A DNA stretch of 17,395 bases from an uncultured Paracoccaceae bacterium. Lineage in GTDB: Bacteria; Pseudomonadota; Alphaproteobacteria; Rhodobacterales; Rhodobacteraceae. A program made the position numbers and the translations under genes. The notes below the pieces were generated by a model, which saw nothing but the letters and a program-made list of their open reading frames with translations, did not search any database and was not told where the DNA came from. Positions 7,971-15,434 of the stretch are shown here, piece by piece. The stretch covers positions 1 through 17,395 of the forward strand of contig CAKZNY010000317.1 of the NCBI GenBank assembly GCA_937132145.1, written 5' to 3'. Position 1 is the first letter of the stretch; every line of letters starts with the position of its first letter.

Positions 7971-7999
7971 TTGAGATTTCCGGTCGCAATCCCTATTGC
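7971..7999 (+). promoter_or_regulatory. Candidate promoter for ilvD
   Basis: TTGAGA (7971-7976), 17 bases, TATTGC (7994-7999), located 38 bases ahead of the ilvD ATG in the 121-base divergent spacer. No leader peptide rich in branched-chain residues or attenuator hairpin was recognised there, so classical attenuation is not supported. Confidence 0.4.
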
Positions 8000-8037
8000 T
8001 GGTTTTAACAGAATGCACCCAACAGGAGTTGCCCGAA

Positions 8038-9771
8038 ATGAATTCCGGACCTATCGATAAATCCAACCTTCCCAGCCGCCATGTAACCGAGGGGCCGGAG
8101 CGTGCGCCGCACCGCTCCTTCCTTTACGCAATGGGGCTGACGGATACAGAAATCCACCAGCCTTTGGTCGGGGTTGCGACGTGTTGGAATGAAGCGGCAC
8201 CGTGTAATATCGCGCTGAACCGTCAGGCACAGTCGGTCAAGACTGGCGTCAAAGTTGCCAAAGGTACCCCGCGCGAGTTTACCACGATTACCGTGACCGA
8301 CGGTATCGCGATGGGCCATGAGGGGATGCGGTCATCCTTGGTTAGCCGCGATGCGATTGCCGATACGGTCGAGCTGACGATGCGTGGGCATTGTTATGAC
8401 GCGCTGGTCGGGTTGGCGGGGTGCGATAAATCCTTGCCGGGCATGATGATGGCGATGATTCGCCTTAACGTACCGTCGGTGTTCCTCTATGGCGGGTCTA
8501 TCCTGCCGGGCCGTTTTGAGGGCAGGGACGTGACCATTCAGGATGTATTCGAGGCTGTTGGCCAGCATCAAGCAGGCAACATGTCTACCGAGGATTTGAT
8601 GCGCCTTGAAGCCGTGGCTTGCCCATCTGCCGGCACTTGTGGCGGCCAGTTCACAGCCAACACAATGGCATCGGTTTCCGAGGCGATTGGTTTGGCCCTG
8701 TTCCAGTCCGCAGGCGCACCAGCCCCGTATGAAAGCCGCGATGCATTCGGCGTGGCTTCGGGCGAGGCGGTGATGAACCTGCTGCGCCTCAACATTCGGC
8801 CGCGCGATATTGTTACGCGCAAGGCGCTGGAAAACGCGGCGCGGATTGTTGCTTGTACGGGTGGCTCCACCAACGCGGGGCTGCATCTGCCAGCGATTGC
8901 GCATGAAGCGGGCATTGATTTTGACCTTGAGGATGTATGCGACATCTTCCGTGACACACCGTATTTCGTCGACCTGAAACCGGGTGGGAAGTATGTGGCC
9001 AAGGACTTGTTCGAGGCAGGCGGCATCCCGATTGTCATGCGCGAGCTGGGCCGAGCAGGCCTGTTGCACGAAGAATGCATGACCGTTTCGGGCCGCACAA
9101 TTGGCGAAGAAGTTGACCGCGTCGCGGGCGAGGCTGACGGCAAGGTTATCTATGCCATCGAAAACCCGATCTCTAAAACGGGTGGTGTTGTCGGGCTGAA
9201 GGGCAACCTTGCACCTGATGGGGCGATCGTGAAAATCGCCGGTATGACCGAAGAAGAAACCGTATTTACCGGCCCTGCGAATGTGTTTGAATGCGAAGAA
9301 GATGCGTTCGAGGCCGTGCAGAACCGCACCTATAAAGAAGGCCAGGTTCTGGTTATCCGTAACGAGGGCCCCGCAGGTGGTCCAGGCATGCGCGAGATGT
9401 TGTCGACAACCGCCGCACTTTCCGGACAAGGCATGGGCAAGAAGGTGGCCCTTATCACCGACGGTCGTTTCTCGGGTGCGACGCGCGGTTTCTGCGTGGG
9501 TCACGTGGGGCCAGAGGCCGCGCATTGTGGGCCGATTGCACTGGTTAAAAACGGCGACATGATTACGCTGGACGCGCATAAGGGCGTGATCTCGATTGAT
9601 GTGTCGGACGAAGAAATGGCCAAACGCAAGGCTGAATGGAAAGGCCCGCGTGAAACGATCTATGGAGCAGGCTCGTTGTGGAAATATGCGCAACTGGTTG
9701 GCGGTGCCAATAAAGGCGCTGTGACGCATCCGGGCGCAAAGTTCGAAAAACACATTTATGCGGACCTTTAA
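8038..9771 (+). CDS. ilvD: Dihydroxy-acid dehydratase
   Basis: Cytosolic Fe-S dehydratase converting 2,3-dihydroxy-isovalerate and -methylvalerate to the 2-keto acids in valine, isoleucine and leucine synthesis. It has 577 residues, typical of IlvD/Edd enzymes. Cluster cysteines are C56, C129 (GCDKSLPG) and C201 ([16 protein letters not shown]). [11 protein letters not shown] and [22 protein letters not shown] are the C-terminal signature blocks. The frame is open from 7996, but the ATG at 8038 has AGGAG nine bases upstream and gives the normal N-terminus. Sugar-acid dehydratases of the same family are the alternative, but the overall motif spelling is that of IlvD. It heads a run of same-strand genes, the next of which overlaps it by 14 bases. 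Confidence 0.95.
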   Translation: MNSGPIDKSNLPSRHVTEGPERAPHRSFLYAMGLTDTEIHQPLVGVATCWNEAAPCNIALNRQAQSVKTGVKVAKGTPREFTTITVTDGIAMGHEGMRSSLVSRDAIADTVELTMRGHCYDALVGLAGCDKSLPGMMMAMIRLNVPSVFLYGGSILPGRFEGRDVTIQDVFEAVGQHQAGNMSTEDLMRLEAVACPSAGTCGGQFTANTMASVSEAIGLALFQSAGAPAPYESRDAFGVASGEAVMNLLRLNIRPRDIVTRKALENAARIVACTGGSTNAGLHLPAIAHEAGIDFDLEDVCDIFRDTPYFVDLKPGGKYVAKDLFEAGGIPIVMRELGRAGLLHEECMTVSGRTIGEEVDRVAGEADGKVIYAIENPISKTGGVVGLKGNLAPDGAIVKIAGMTEEETVFTGPANVFECEEDAFEAVQNRTYKEGQVLVIRNEGPAGGPGMREMLSTTAALSGQGMGKKVALITDGRFSGATRGFCVGHVGPEAAHCGPIALVKNGDMITLDAHKGVISIDVSDEEMAKRKAEWKGPRETIYGAGSLWKYAQLVGGANKGAVTHPGAKFEKHIYADL

Positions 9772-10417
9772 AACGCTGACCAAAGGGGCGGCGTTGGTCG
9801 CTCTTTCTGTTGTGGTTGCTTGCACGGGTGTGGTGCAGGATACCGCGACAGGGCCGACGCCCATTCCCAAAGCGGTGCTGGTAAGTGCTGGGGATGTGGC
9901 GGTTGTGATCGCCGCCCCCGACGGGTTCTGCATTGACCGCGCCACGATTACCGAGAACACGAACGGGGCGTTCATGTTCTTAAGCGATTGCCGTGTCGTT
10001 GCCAGCACCGGCAAAGCGGCGCGGGTGCCGATTTCGTATATTCTGACGTCCAGCATTTCCCCTACGGGTTTGGCGGGCAGCGAAAACGGGATGAAGCCAG
10101 CGCTTGAAGCCTTGGGGCAGTTCTTGGCGACTCCGGTCGGGGTGTTTACGCTGGGTAAAAGCCATGTGGTCGGGGCGGTTAGCATCCTTCAAACCAAACA
10201 AACGAACACGGCATTGTACTTGTTGGTCGAGGATAAAGAATTCAGTGATGACGCTGGCGTCTCAAGCCGATATTGGCGGGCATTCACCGAGGTAAACGGG
10301 CGGTTGGTTGCGTTGTCGGTGACCGGATATTCCGGTTCCGACCCCGAAGAAAAACGCGGCCTGCGGATTATTCGCGCATTTATGCAGGCCGTCGTCGATG
10401 CGAACGTGGCATTGTGA
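9758..10417 (+). CDS. Predicted lipoprotein, unknown function
   Basis: A 219-residue protein not assigned to a family. The N-terminus is a type II signal sequence: basic residues at 2-9, a hydrophobic stretch at 10-21, and a lipobox ending V-V-A-C with C22 as the lipidation site. Residue 23 is Thr, not Asp, so an outer-membrane destination is likely by the +2 rule if it applies. The mature part is mixed alpha/beta with two further cysteines (in GFCID and LSDCR) that could pair. The gene starts inside the last 14 bases of ilvD and has no good ribosome binding site of its own, suggesting translational coupling. Its stop overlaps the next gene's GTG start. Confidence 0.75.
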   Translation: MRTFKTLTKGAALVALSVVVACTGVVQDTATGPTPIPKAVLVSAGDVAVVIAAPDGFCIDRATITENTNGAFMFLSDCRVVASTGKAARVPISYILTSSISPTGLAGSENGMKPALEALGQFLATPVGVFTLGKSHVVGAVSILQTKQTNTALYLLVEDKEFSDDAGVSSRYWRAFTEVNGRLVALSVTGYSGSDPEEKRGLRIIRAFMQAVVDANVAL

Positions 10418-11022
10418 GCCTGTTCGGAAAATCCAGAACTACGCCGGTTTTGCCGGTGATCGATGTGCCGGAAGGGTTTCATGTGCCCCCCAAGACGCAG
10501 TGGGGCTTCACGCCTAGCTTGCAAAATGGCGTTACGCAGGGCGGTATTTCCGGCAATATCCTGACCGGAACAGCACTTGGCCCGCATGTGACGCTGCACC
10601 ATGGCGGGGACGGGGCGCAGTTTTCCATCCAGCAGACGGATGATTACGGCACGGGGCTGGTCTTCGATTTCGGGGATTTCGAAAGCGATTTTTTCTCGCT
10701 GGCGTTCGAGCTGCCGCTTGAGGGTGTTCTGGCGCTGGGCCGACAAGATTTGCTGCGGTTTGTCCTGCGCTCGCAGGCGAATGAAACGTTTCAGGCCTAT
10801 GCGCGCCTGAACCTGTGCCATGGCCCCAATACCGAGCAGGTCGTGCGGATGATCGACATCGGGGCGGGCGAAAGCTTTGCCGAGTTTGATATTTTTTATA
10901 CCGAGTTTGAACCGAAACGTGCAACCAGCGCGTGGATTGACCTGATAATCAACGACCCTGCACATAAACGCATCACGCTGGAAGAGGTGATTATTTTGCG
11001 CCGCGCACGGGCCAGCCTGTAG
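10414..11022 (+). CDS. DUF6478-like protein, unknown function
   Basis: A 202-residue soluble protein with no signal peptide. From memory it resembles the DUF6478 family of Rhodobacterales: a central HHGGDGAQFSIQQT segment, a VFDFGDFESDFFSLAFELP strand-rich stretch, ARLNLCHGPNTEQVVR, and a closing region with WIDLIINDP and RRARASL. It is probably beta-rich and non-enzymatic. The frame opens upstream at 10273 inside the lipoprotein gene. The GTG at 10414, overlapping the preceding stop as GTGA, is a much better start because it gives a compact operon joint. No function is known to me. The 68-base gap to the lytic transglycosylase gene is short enough for a shared transcript. Confidence 0.7.
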   Translation: MSLFGKSRTTPVLPVIDVPEGFHVPPKTQWGFTPSLQNGVTQGGISGNILTGTALGPHVTLHHGGDGAQFSIQQTDDYGTGLVFDFGDFESDFFSLAFELPLEGVLALGRQDLLRFVLRSQANETFQAYARLNLCHGPNTEQVVRMIDIGAGESFAEFDIFYTEFEPKRATSAWIDLIINDPAHKRITLEEVIILRRARASL

Positions 11023-11090
11023 TTTTGGTTGATTGGTGGATTCGGGCGGACTACCCTTCGGGCAAATTTTAATTTTACGAGGCATTATTT

Positions 11091-12275
11091 ATGAAATTTC
11101 TTTTTGGTAAATCTGTTTTGGTGTTGTCCATTTTGGCCACTCCGGTGCTGGCGCAATCAACGCCCTGCGGCGGTTCTTTTTCCAGTTTCCTAAAGGGCGT
11201 GCGGGTCGAGGCATTGGCCGCAGGCTATTCACAACAAGCGACGGATGCGGTGCTGAATTCGGCGCAACTAGACCCCAAGGTTTTGTCGCGGGATCGGGCG
11301 CAAGGGGTTTTTAAACAGACATTTCTGGAGTTCTCGCAACGCTCCATCAGTAGTTACCGCATGACAAACGGGGCGAAAAATATGGATCGCTATGCGTCTG
11401 TGTTTGACCGCGCGCGGCGTGAATTCGGCATTCCAGCCGAGGTGATTACCGCCTTTTGGGCGCTGGAAACGGATTACGGCGCGGTGCAAGGCGATTTCAA
11501 CACCGTGAACGCGCTGGCGACCTTGGCGCATGATTGCCGCCGCCCGCATCTGTTCCGCCCGCAGCTGTTGGCCGCGATAGAGATGGTCGAAAATGGAGAC
11601 CTTGATCCGGCGACAACCACGGGCGCTTGGGCGGGGGAAATCGGGCAGGTCCAGATGTTGCCGGAAGACATCTTAACCAAGGGTGTGGATGGTGATGGCG
11701 ATGGGCATGTGCGCCTGAAGACCAGTTCACCGGATGCGATTTTGACGGCGGCGAACCTGCTCAACGCGCTTGGCTGGCAGGCAGGCGAACCTTGGTTGAT
11801 CGAGGTGACGGCGACGCGCAATGTGCAGTGGAACAAGTCTGGCCTGCACACAAAACTTCGCGTTTCAGAATGGGAGGCCATGGGCCTGCGTGCGCGTAAC
11901 GGCAACATGCCATCGGGCCGGGCAGAGGCGTCATTGTTGGTGCCACAAGGGCGCCTTGGTCCTAAGTTTTTGGCGTTCCGCAACTTTGATGTTTATCTGG
12001 AATGGAACCGGTCGTTCATCTATTCGACCACAGCGGCGTATTTGGCCACACGTCTGGGCGGGGCGCCGCGATATGATGCAGGCACGCCGGATCAGGGGTT
12101 GAATGACGCACAAATGAAACAGTTGCAGAAGATTTTGGCGGCACGCGGCTACGACGTTGGCAAGATTGACGGTATTTTGGGGGCAAGGACACGCAATGCG
12201 GTTCAGGCCGAACAAACCCGTATGGGCCTGCCTGCCGATGCATGGCCTACGCCATCGTTCTTGGCGCGGTATTAA
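11091..12275 (+). CDS. Lytic murein transglycosylase, MltB family (SLT_2) with peptidoglycan-binding domain
   Basis: Periplasmic enzyme cleaving the MurNAc-GlcNAc bond of peptidoglycan to leave 1,6-anhydro ends. It has 394 residues. A signal peptide of about 21 residues ends TPVLA-Q, with no lipobox, so it is a soluble periplasmic form unlike the lipoprotein MltB. The SLT_2 domain covers about 28-320, with the catalytic glutamate E126 in WALETDYG and GEIGQVQMLPEDI as the conserved substrate-groove motif. A C-terminal PG_binding_1 domain covers about 335-394 (LQKILAARGYDVGKIDG...LGARTRNAV). GAGG at 11079-11082 is eight bases before the ATG. Its TAA overlaps the stop of the convergent lipoprotein gene in a TTAA. 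Confidence 0.93.
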   Translation: MKFLFGKSVLVLSILATPVLAQSTPCGGSFSSFLKGVRVEALAAGYSQQATDAVLNSAQLDPKVLSRDRAQGVFKQTFLEFSQRSISSYRMTNGAKNMDRYASVFDRARREFGIPAEVITAFWALETDYGAVQGDFNTVNALATLAHDCRRPHLFRPQLLAAIEMVENGDLDPATTTGAWAGEIGQVQMLPEDILTKGVDGDGDGHVRLKTSSPDAILTAANLLNALGWQAGEPWLIEVTATRNVQWNKSGLHTKLRVSEWEAMGLRARNGNMPSGRAEASLLVPQGRLGPKFLAFRNFDVYLEWNRSFIYSTTAAYLATRLGGAPRYDAGTPDQGLNDAQMKQLQKILAARGYDVGKIDGILGARTRNAVQAEQTRMGLPADAWPTPSFLARY

Positions 12276-12793
12276 GGCAGGCTTGCGTATTTAACCAACT
12301 CGAACTGAAGCGCGGATGCGGTTTTCTGGATGTCGCCAATACGGTCGATGTAGATTTTTCTGATGGCCTCGTCGGGTTCGTTCGCCAGAAGTTCCAGAAG
12401 TTCCTTGATCTCGTCATCCAGCGCGTCGATCTCACGATCAATTTCGTAGTAGCGAAGTCCGAAGAAGTTCGCCAGCCGCAACTCGCTTATCTGATTGGGC
12501 GCGCACACGTTGTTCAACTCGCTTCCACGCAGGCCAGTTTTATAGGCGTTGGGCGCGGTGCAATACTGCTTCAACCCCTGAATGCGCCCCTGTAGCCAAA
12601 CAGTCGTGTTGGGCGCGATGCCATATTCACCACAGGAATCGCGGTGCTCGTTAATATAGCTGTCCGCGCGGCCCCGCACCCCGTCATTATACCCGATGGT
12701 TTCCCAGTTACCGGCGCGACATGCCTCTTCGGTTAGACTGGCGCAGGCCATCAGGAAAACCAGAGGGGAAATGGTGAGAATTTTTATGGACAT
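12272..12793 (-). CDS. DUF2799-like lipoprotein
   Basis: A 173-residue exported lipoprotein. A hydrophobic N-terminus ends in L-M-A-C with C17 as the lipidation site. The mature part has the DUF2799 pattern: NWETIGYNDGVRG, a conserved Cys (RDSCGEYGI), a W/YxxGRxxGLxxYC block (WLQGRIQGLKQYC), then a GLRGSEL segment and a Cys (NNVCAP). The C-terminal third (about 115-170) is acidic, helical and possibly coiled-coil. Function is unknown and probably structural in the envelope. The stop overlaps the MltB-type gene's stop. It is divergent from the PAP2 phosphatase across an AT-rich 141-base spacer (12794-12934) containing alternating TATATA/ATATAT tracts near its own start; no confident promoter was picked there. 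Confidence 0.78.
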   Translation of the reverse strand: MSIKILTISPLVFLMACASLTEEACRAGNWETIGYNDGVRGRADSYINEHRDSCGEYGIAPNTTVWLQGRIQGLKQYCTAPNAYKTGLRGSELNNVCAPNQISELRLANFFGLRYYEIDREIDALDDEIKELLELLANEPDEAIRKIYIDRIGDIQKTASALQFELVKYASLP

Positions 12794-12934
12794 ATCGGAG
12801 ACCTTGGTTGTGGCTTATATATCTAGCATATATCACGTTATTCATTGTGGGTAGATCACATTTTGGTATTGTCACCGTTTGAATGTAGCTATCACGCGCG
12901 ATGCGAAACTTGATGAAAGACAGGAAATATACGT

Positions 12935-13672
12935 TTGTTTTCAACGGTATCATGGCGAATGACAGGGTGGATGCTGATCGGAGCAATCGGCGTGTTCTCG
13001 CTGTTGTTCCTTGCCGTCCCTGAAATCGATCTGTGGTTTTCGGCATTATTCTTCGATGAGGTAGATCAGTTTTCCTACGCACCGAATGCTCTTTTCAAGA
13101 TCATCCGCTATTTTTACATGTACGGTCTGGCGTTGGTGGCGTTGCTAACGGTTTCCATATTTATCCGCAGTCTTTCAATTGGCGAACGCCGTGCGGTTTC
13201 GCTTAATGTCTGGGGGTTTATGGTTGCCAGTTTTGTGGTCGGACCGCTTGTTTTGGTGAACGGAATCCTCAAAACCTTTTGGGGGCGGGCGCGACCAGCT
13301 GATGTTGAGTACTTCGGAGGTTCGAAAATCTTCACGCCGCCGATGGTGATTACGGACCAATGCGACCTGGACTGTTCGTTTGTCTCGGGCGAAGTCAGTG
13401 CGATTGCGACGGCTTTAATCGTGCTGGCGATTGTTCTTTGGGCCAACATGACGGCGCGGTGGCGGGCGATCAGTCTTTACGTGGTGTTACCGATGTCGCT
13501 GGTGGGCATGGCGTTACGGATCATCACGGGGCGACATTTTCTAAGCGATATGATTTTCGGAGCGCTTTATTGTGCGCTGATTATCTGGGTCTTTTACAGG
13601 GTTTTCAAAATGGTCGAGCATCGCCATGAACTGACATGGACCAACTTCAAAAAAGATATGTCAAAGGCATAA
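12935..13672 (+). CDS. PAP2 family membrane phosphatase (altered second motif)
   Basis: Inner-membrane phosphatase of the type-2 phosphatidic-acid family, acting on lipid or lipid-A phosphates or undecaprenyl diphosphate; the substrate cannot be told. It has 245 residues with hydrophobic segments at about 10-28, 58-78, 92-112, 155-172, 180-197 and 205-225. Motif 1 is KTFWGRARP (113-121). Motif 3 is R195-x5-H201-x3-D205. Motif 2, normally PSGH, reads VSGE (150-153), with Glu in place of the usual histidine. The start is probably the TTG at 12935, with AGGAA eight bases upstream. ATGs at 12959 and 12971 are in frame but lack ribosome binding sites and would trim the N-terminus. The 3' end overlaps the convergent NUDIX gene by 12 bases. 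Confidence 0.85.
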   Translation: MFSTVSWRMTGWMLIGAIGVFSLLFLAVPEIDLWFSALFFDEVDQFSYAPNALFKIIRYFYMYGLALVALLTVSIFIRSLSIGERRAVSLNVWGFMVASFVVGPLVLVNGILKTFWGRARPADVEYFGGSKIFTPPMVITDQCDLDCSFVSGEVSAIATALIVLAIVLWANMTARWRAISLYVVLPMSLVGMALRIITGRHFLSDMIFGALYCALIIWVFYRVFKMVEHRHELTWTNFKKDMSKA

Positions 13673-14095
13673 GGCACGAACGAAGGCGCGGTCTCCGGGG
13701 TTGTGTATCTGGGTTGCCGCGGTTTCGGGGCTCATCCAGATGGCGGTGTGACCTAGCTCGGAAGGTTCCGATTTCTGGATAACGGCACGGCACTCAAAGA
13801 TGTGGCAAACTTTTCGGGCGTGCAAATCGTATTCCGGCATATAGGTGTAAAACATGAATGCCCCGAGTTTGCGTTCAATTGTAATCGTCCAACCCGTCTC
13901 CTCGAACGCTTCGCGGTGTAGCGCTGTTGTGGCGTTTTCGCCCGGATCAATGCCGCCACCCGGCAGTTGGAATTCGTTAAAAGGGGCGCTTTGATGTGTC
14001 AGCAGTAAATCCCGCCCGCGCCGGATGATGCCGTAAGCACCGGGGCGATTGGTGTAGGAAATGCCGTGAACGGGGGGCGTGCCAAATCTTCTCAT
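13661..14095 (-). CDS. NUDIX hydrolase
   Basis: Cytosolic Mg-dependent hydrolase of a nucleoside-diphosphate-linked substrate; the specificity is not visible. It has 144 residues from the chosen start. The Nudix box is complete: G47-x5-E53-x7-R61-E62-A63-x-E65-E66-x-G68-W69. RPGAYGIIRR before it and QLPGGG are typical of the fold. The frame remains open to a GTG at 14131, giving 12 extra residues. I prefer the ATG at 14095 because MRRFGTPP looks like the usual N-terminus, though neither site has a strong ribosome binding site. It is divergent from hslO with a spacer of about 100 bases. Confidence 0.88.
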   Translation of the reverse strand: MRRFGTPPVHGISYTNRPGAYGIIRRGRDLLLTHQSAPFNEFQLPGGGIDPGENATTALHREAFEETGWTITIERKLGAFMFYTYMPEYDLHARKVCHIFECRAVIQKSEPSELGHTAIWMSPETAATQIHNPGDRAFVRALCL

Positions 14096-14198
14096 GTCTA
14101 TCGGTAGATCATATTGTGAATTAAATTGCACGTCGCATTTGCACTTGGGGGCGGGAAGGCATACTTAGCGTCGCAGTACCGACAAAAGGACAATCGCC

Positions 14199-15182
14199 AT
14201 GACCACTGCCAATCAAATCATCTGGGATGACACGGTTTTGCCGTTTCAATTGGATAACGCCGATGTGCGCGGGCGCGTGGTGCGGCTCGATGGTGCGTTG
14301 GACGAAATTTTGGGGCAGCATAATTACCCGACATCGGTTGCGGGACTGGTTGCCGAGGCCGTGTTGCTGACCGCGATGATAGGTCAGACGATTGGCCTTC
14401 GCTGGAAGTTGTCGTTGCAGATACGCGGTGACGGGCCGATCCGGCTTATTGCCACGGATTATTACGCGGCGTCAAAGGACGGCGAGCCTGCGAAAATTCG
14501 CGCTTATGCCGGTTTCGATGCAGAACGGATTGCGGCATCCGATAGCACTCCTTTCGAGAATATCGGCAAGGGTCTGTTCGCGGTTCTTATTGACCAAGGG
14601 GCCGGTATGCAGCCCTATCAGGGGATTACACCGCTGGCGGGTGGTTCGCTGGCGGCGTGTGCGGAAACGTATTTTGCCCAGTCAGAACAACTACCTACGA
14701 AGTTCGCGATTGCAGTTGGCGAGGCCGAAGCACCCGGAGAGGGGGCGGTTTGGCGCGGTGGGGCGATAATGTTACAGCATATGCCAAAGGCCTCGCCTCA
14801 CGCCAAAGATGCACCGAGCAATGACGATGCTTTGCTGGCCGCGCAGGATTTGGTTGACGGGGACGCGGCCGAGAACTGGAACCGCGTTTCGATCCTGCTG
14901 GATACGGTCGAGGTGACCGAATTGATAGGCCCGCATGTGTCGCCTGATACGCTGCTTGTACGACTGTTTCACGAGGAAGAACCAAGAATATTCGATGCGC
15001 AACCGGTGAAGTTTGGCTGTACTTGTGGCCCCGAAAAGGTGGAGCAAACGATGTCGATTTACTCGGCCAAGGACATCTCGCATATGACCAACGAGGCGGG
15101 GAAAGTTACCGCGGATTGCCAGTTCTGCGGTGCGCATTACGAGTTCGAACCCGAGGCTTTGGGCAAGGACGCCAAGCGTTAA
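14199..15182 (+). CDS. hslO: Redox-regulated chaperone Hsp33
   Basis: Cytosolic holdase that is switched on by oxidative unfolding and protects proteins from aggregation. It has 327 residues, longer than the 292 of E. coli. The N-terminal domain is at about 8-190 (VRGRVVRLDGALDEIL at the start), then a linker, then the C-terminal zinc switch with C274-x-C276 and C307-x2-C310. The 30-residue spacing between the pairs is in the usual range. All four zinc cysteines are present, so the redox switch should work. AAAGGA at 14185-14190 is eight bases ahead of the ATG. A TTGCAC at 14139 with a poor -10 seventeen bases on was seen, but no convincing sigma-70 or sigma-32 promoter. Confidence 0.95.
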   Translation: MTTANQIIWDDTVLPFQLDNADVRGRVVRLDGALDEILGQHNYPTSVAGLVAEAVLLTAMIGQTIGLRWKLSLQIRGDGPIRLIATDYYAASKDGEPAKIRAYAGFDAERIAASDSTPFENIGKGLFAVLIDQGAGMQPYQGITPLAGGSLAACAETYFAQSEQLPTKFAIAVGEAEAPGEGAVWRGGAIMLQHMPKASPHAKDAPSNDDALLAAQDLVDGDAAENWNRVSILLDTVEVTELIGPHVSPDTLLVRLFHEEEPRIFDAQPVKFGCTCGPEKVEQTMSIYSAKDISHMTNEAGKVTADCQFCGAHYEFEPEALGKDAKR

Positions 15183-15214
15183 CCTTTGTCCGGTGAGCTG
15201 TTTTTCGTGATGCA

Positions 15215-15247
15215 CAACCCGTACACAATGCGTACACAACCCGTACA
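15215..15247. repeat. Three head-to-tail 11-bp direct repeats
   Basis: CAACCCGTACA, CAATGCGTACA and CAACCCGTACA follow one another without gaps. The outer two are identical and the middle differs at two positions. Each holds a GTAC core, spaced one DNA turn apart. They begin 33 bases after the hslO stop, between converging transcripts. This looks like a tandem protein-binding site or a short iteron-like block. No known motif was recognised. Confidence 0.6.
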
Positions 15248-15277
15248 TACGATTTGAGCCGCTCTGGCGTTAACCTT

Positions 15278-15306
15278 TTGGCCGCCGATATGAAACCGGC
15301 GGCCAA
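15278..15306. terminator. Strong hairpin, possible bidirectional terminator
   Basis: TTGGCCGCCG, nine bases, CGGCGGCCAA: a perfect 10-bp, GC-rich stem. Allowing a two-base bulge, CCTT and AAGG can lengthen it. It lies 95 bases after hslO and 20 bases beyond the small minus-strand ORF, where a terminator for both converging transcripts would be expected. Neither side has a true T-run. Confidence 0.5.
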
Positions 15307-15326
15307 GGGCAATCAATTTTGCCGGT

Positions 15327-15434
15327 TTAATTCGCGACAAGCTCGACGGTTGATCCGCCTTCCATCACCACGACGATCCGGGTGCCGTCTTTGAAGACGT
15401 AAGGGTCAAGCACGCCATCGTTTAGCGGGATCAA
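15327..15434 (-). CDS. Candidate 35-residue small protein coupled to gabD
   Basis: An open frame of 35 codons starting with TTG, whose last bases overlap the gabD stop as TTGA, and ending in TAA. The peptide runs MIPLNDGVLDPYVFKDGT, then a hydrophobic RIVVVMEGG and STVELVAN. Third codon positions are mostly G or C, as in the neighbouring genes, and the composition is protein-like (two short strands with a Gly turn). There is no ATG start and no separate ribosome binding site, so translation would depend on re-initiation after gabD. Alternatively it is the decayed tail of a longer gene, since the frame stays open for about 19 codons upstream inside gabD before the chosen start. No family was recognised. 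Confidence 0.35.
   Translation of the reverse strand: MIPLNDGVLDPYVFKDGTRIVVVMEGGSTVELVAN

Noticed and set aside
8332..10185. 617-codon open frame on the minus strand across ilvD and the lipoprotein gene
   Set aside because: It lies antisense to well-supported genes; its product is low-complexity, rich in Arg/His/Cys and has no recognisable domain. It reflects codon bias of the plus-strand genes.
10189..11085. 298-codon minus-strand open frame opposite the lipoprotein and DUF6478-like genes
   Set aside because: It is antisense to two overlapping genes with a good operon structure, and its protein has no recognisable fold.
12794..12934. TATATA/ATATAT tracts as a strong promoter or origin-like element
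   Set aside because: The alternating AT steps are short and simple; no properly spaced -35/-10 pair or DnaA box was found.
14096..14198. Heat-shock (sigma-32) promoter ahead of hslO
   Set aside because: A CTTG followed by a G-run is present, but the rest does not fit the CTTGAA-N13/14-CCCCAT pattern, and the best sigma-70 -10 is poor.
15215..15247. CRISPR-like array
   Set aside because: The units are 11 bp with no spacers and no cas genes are nearby.
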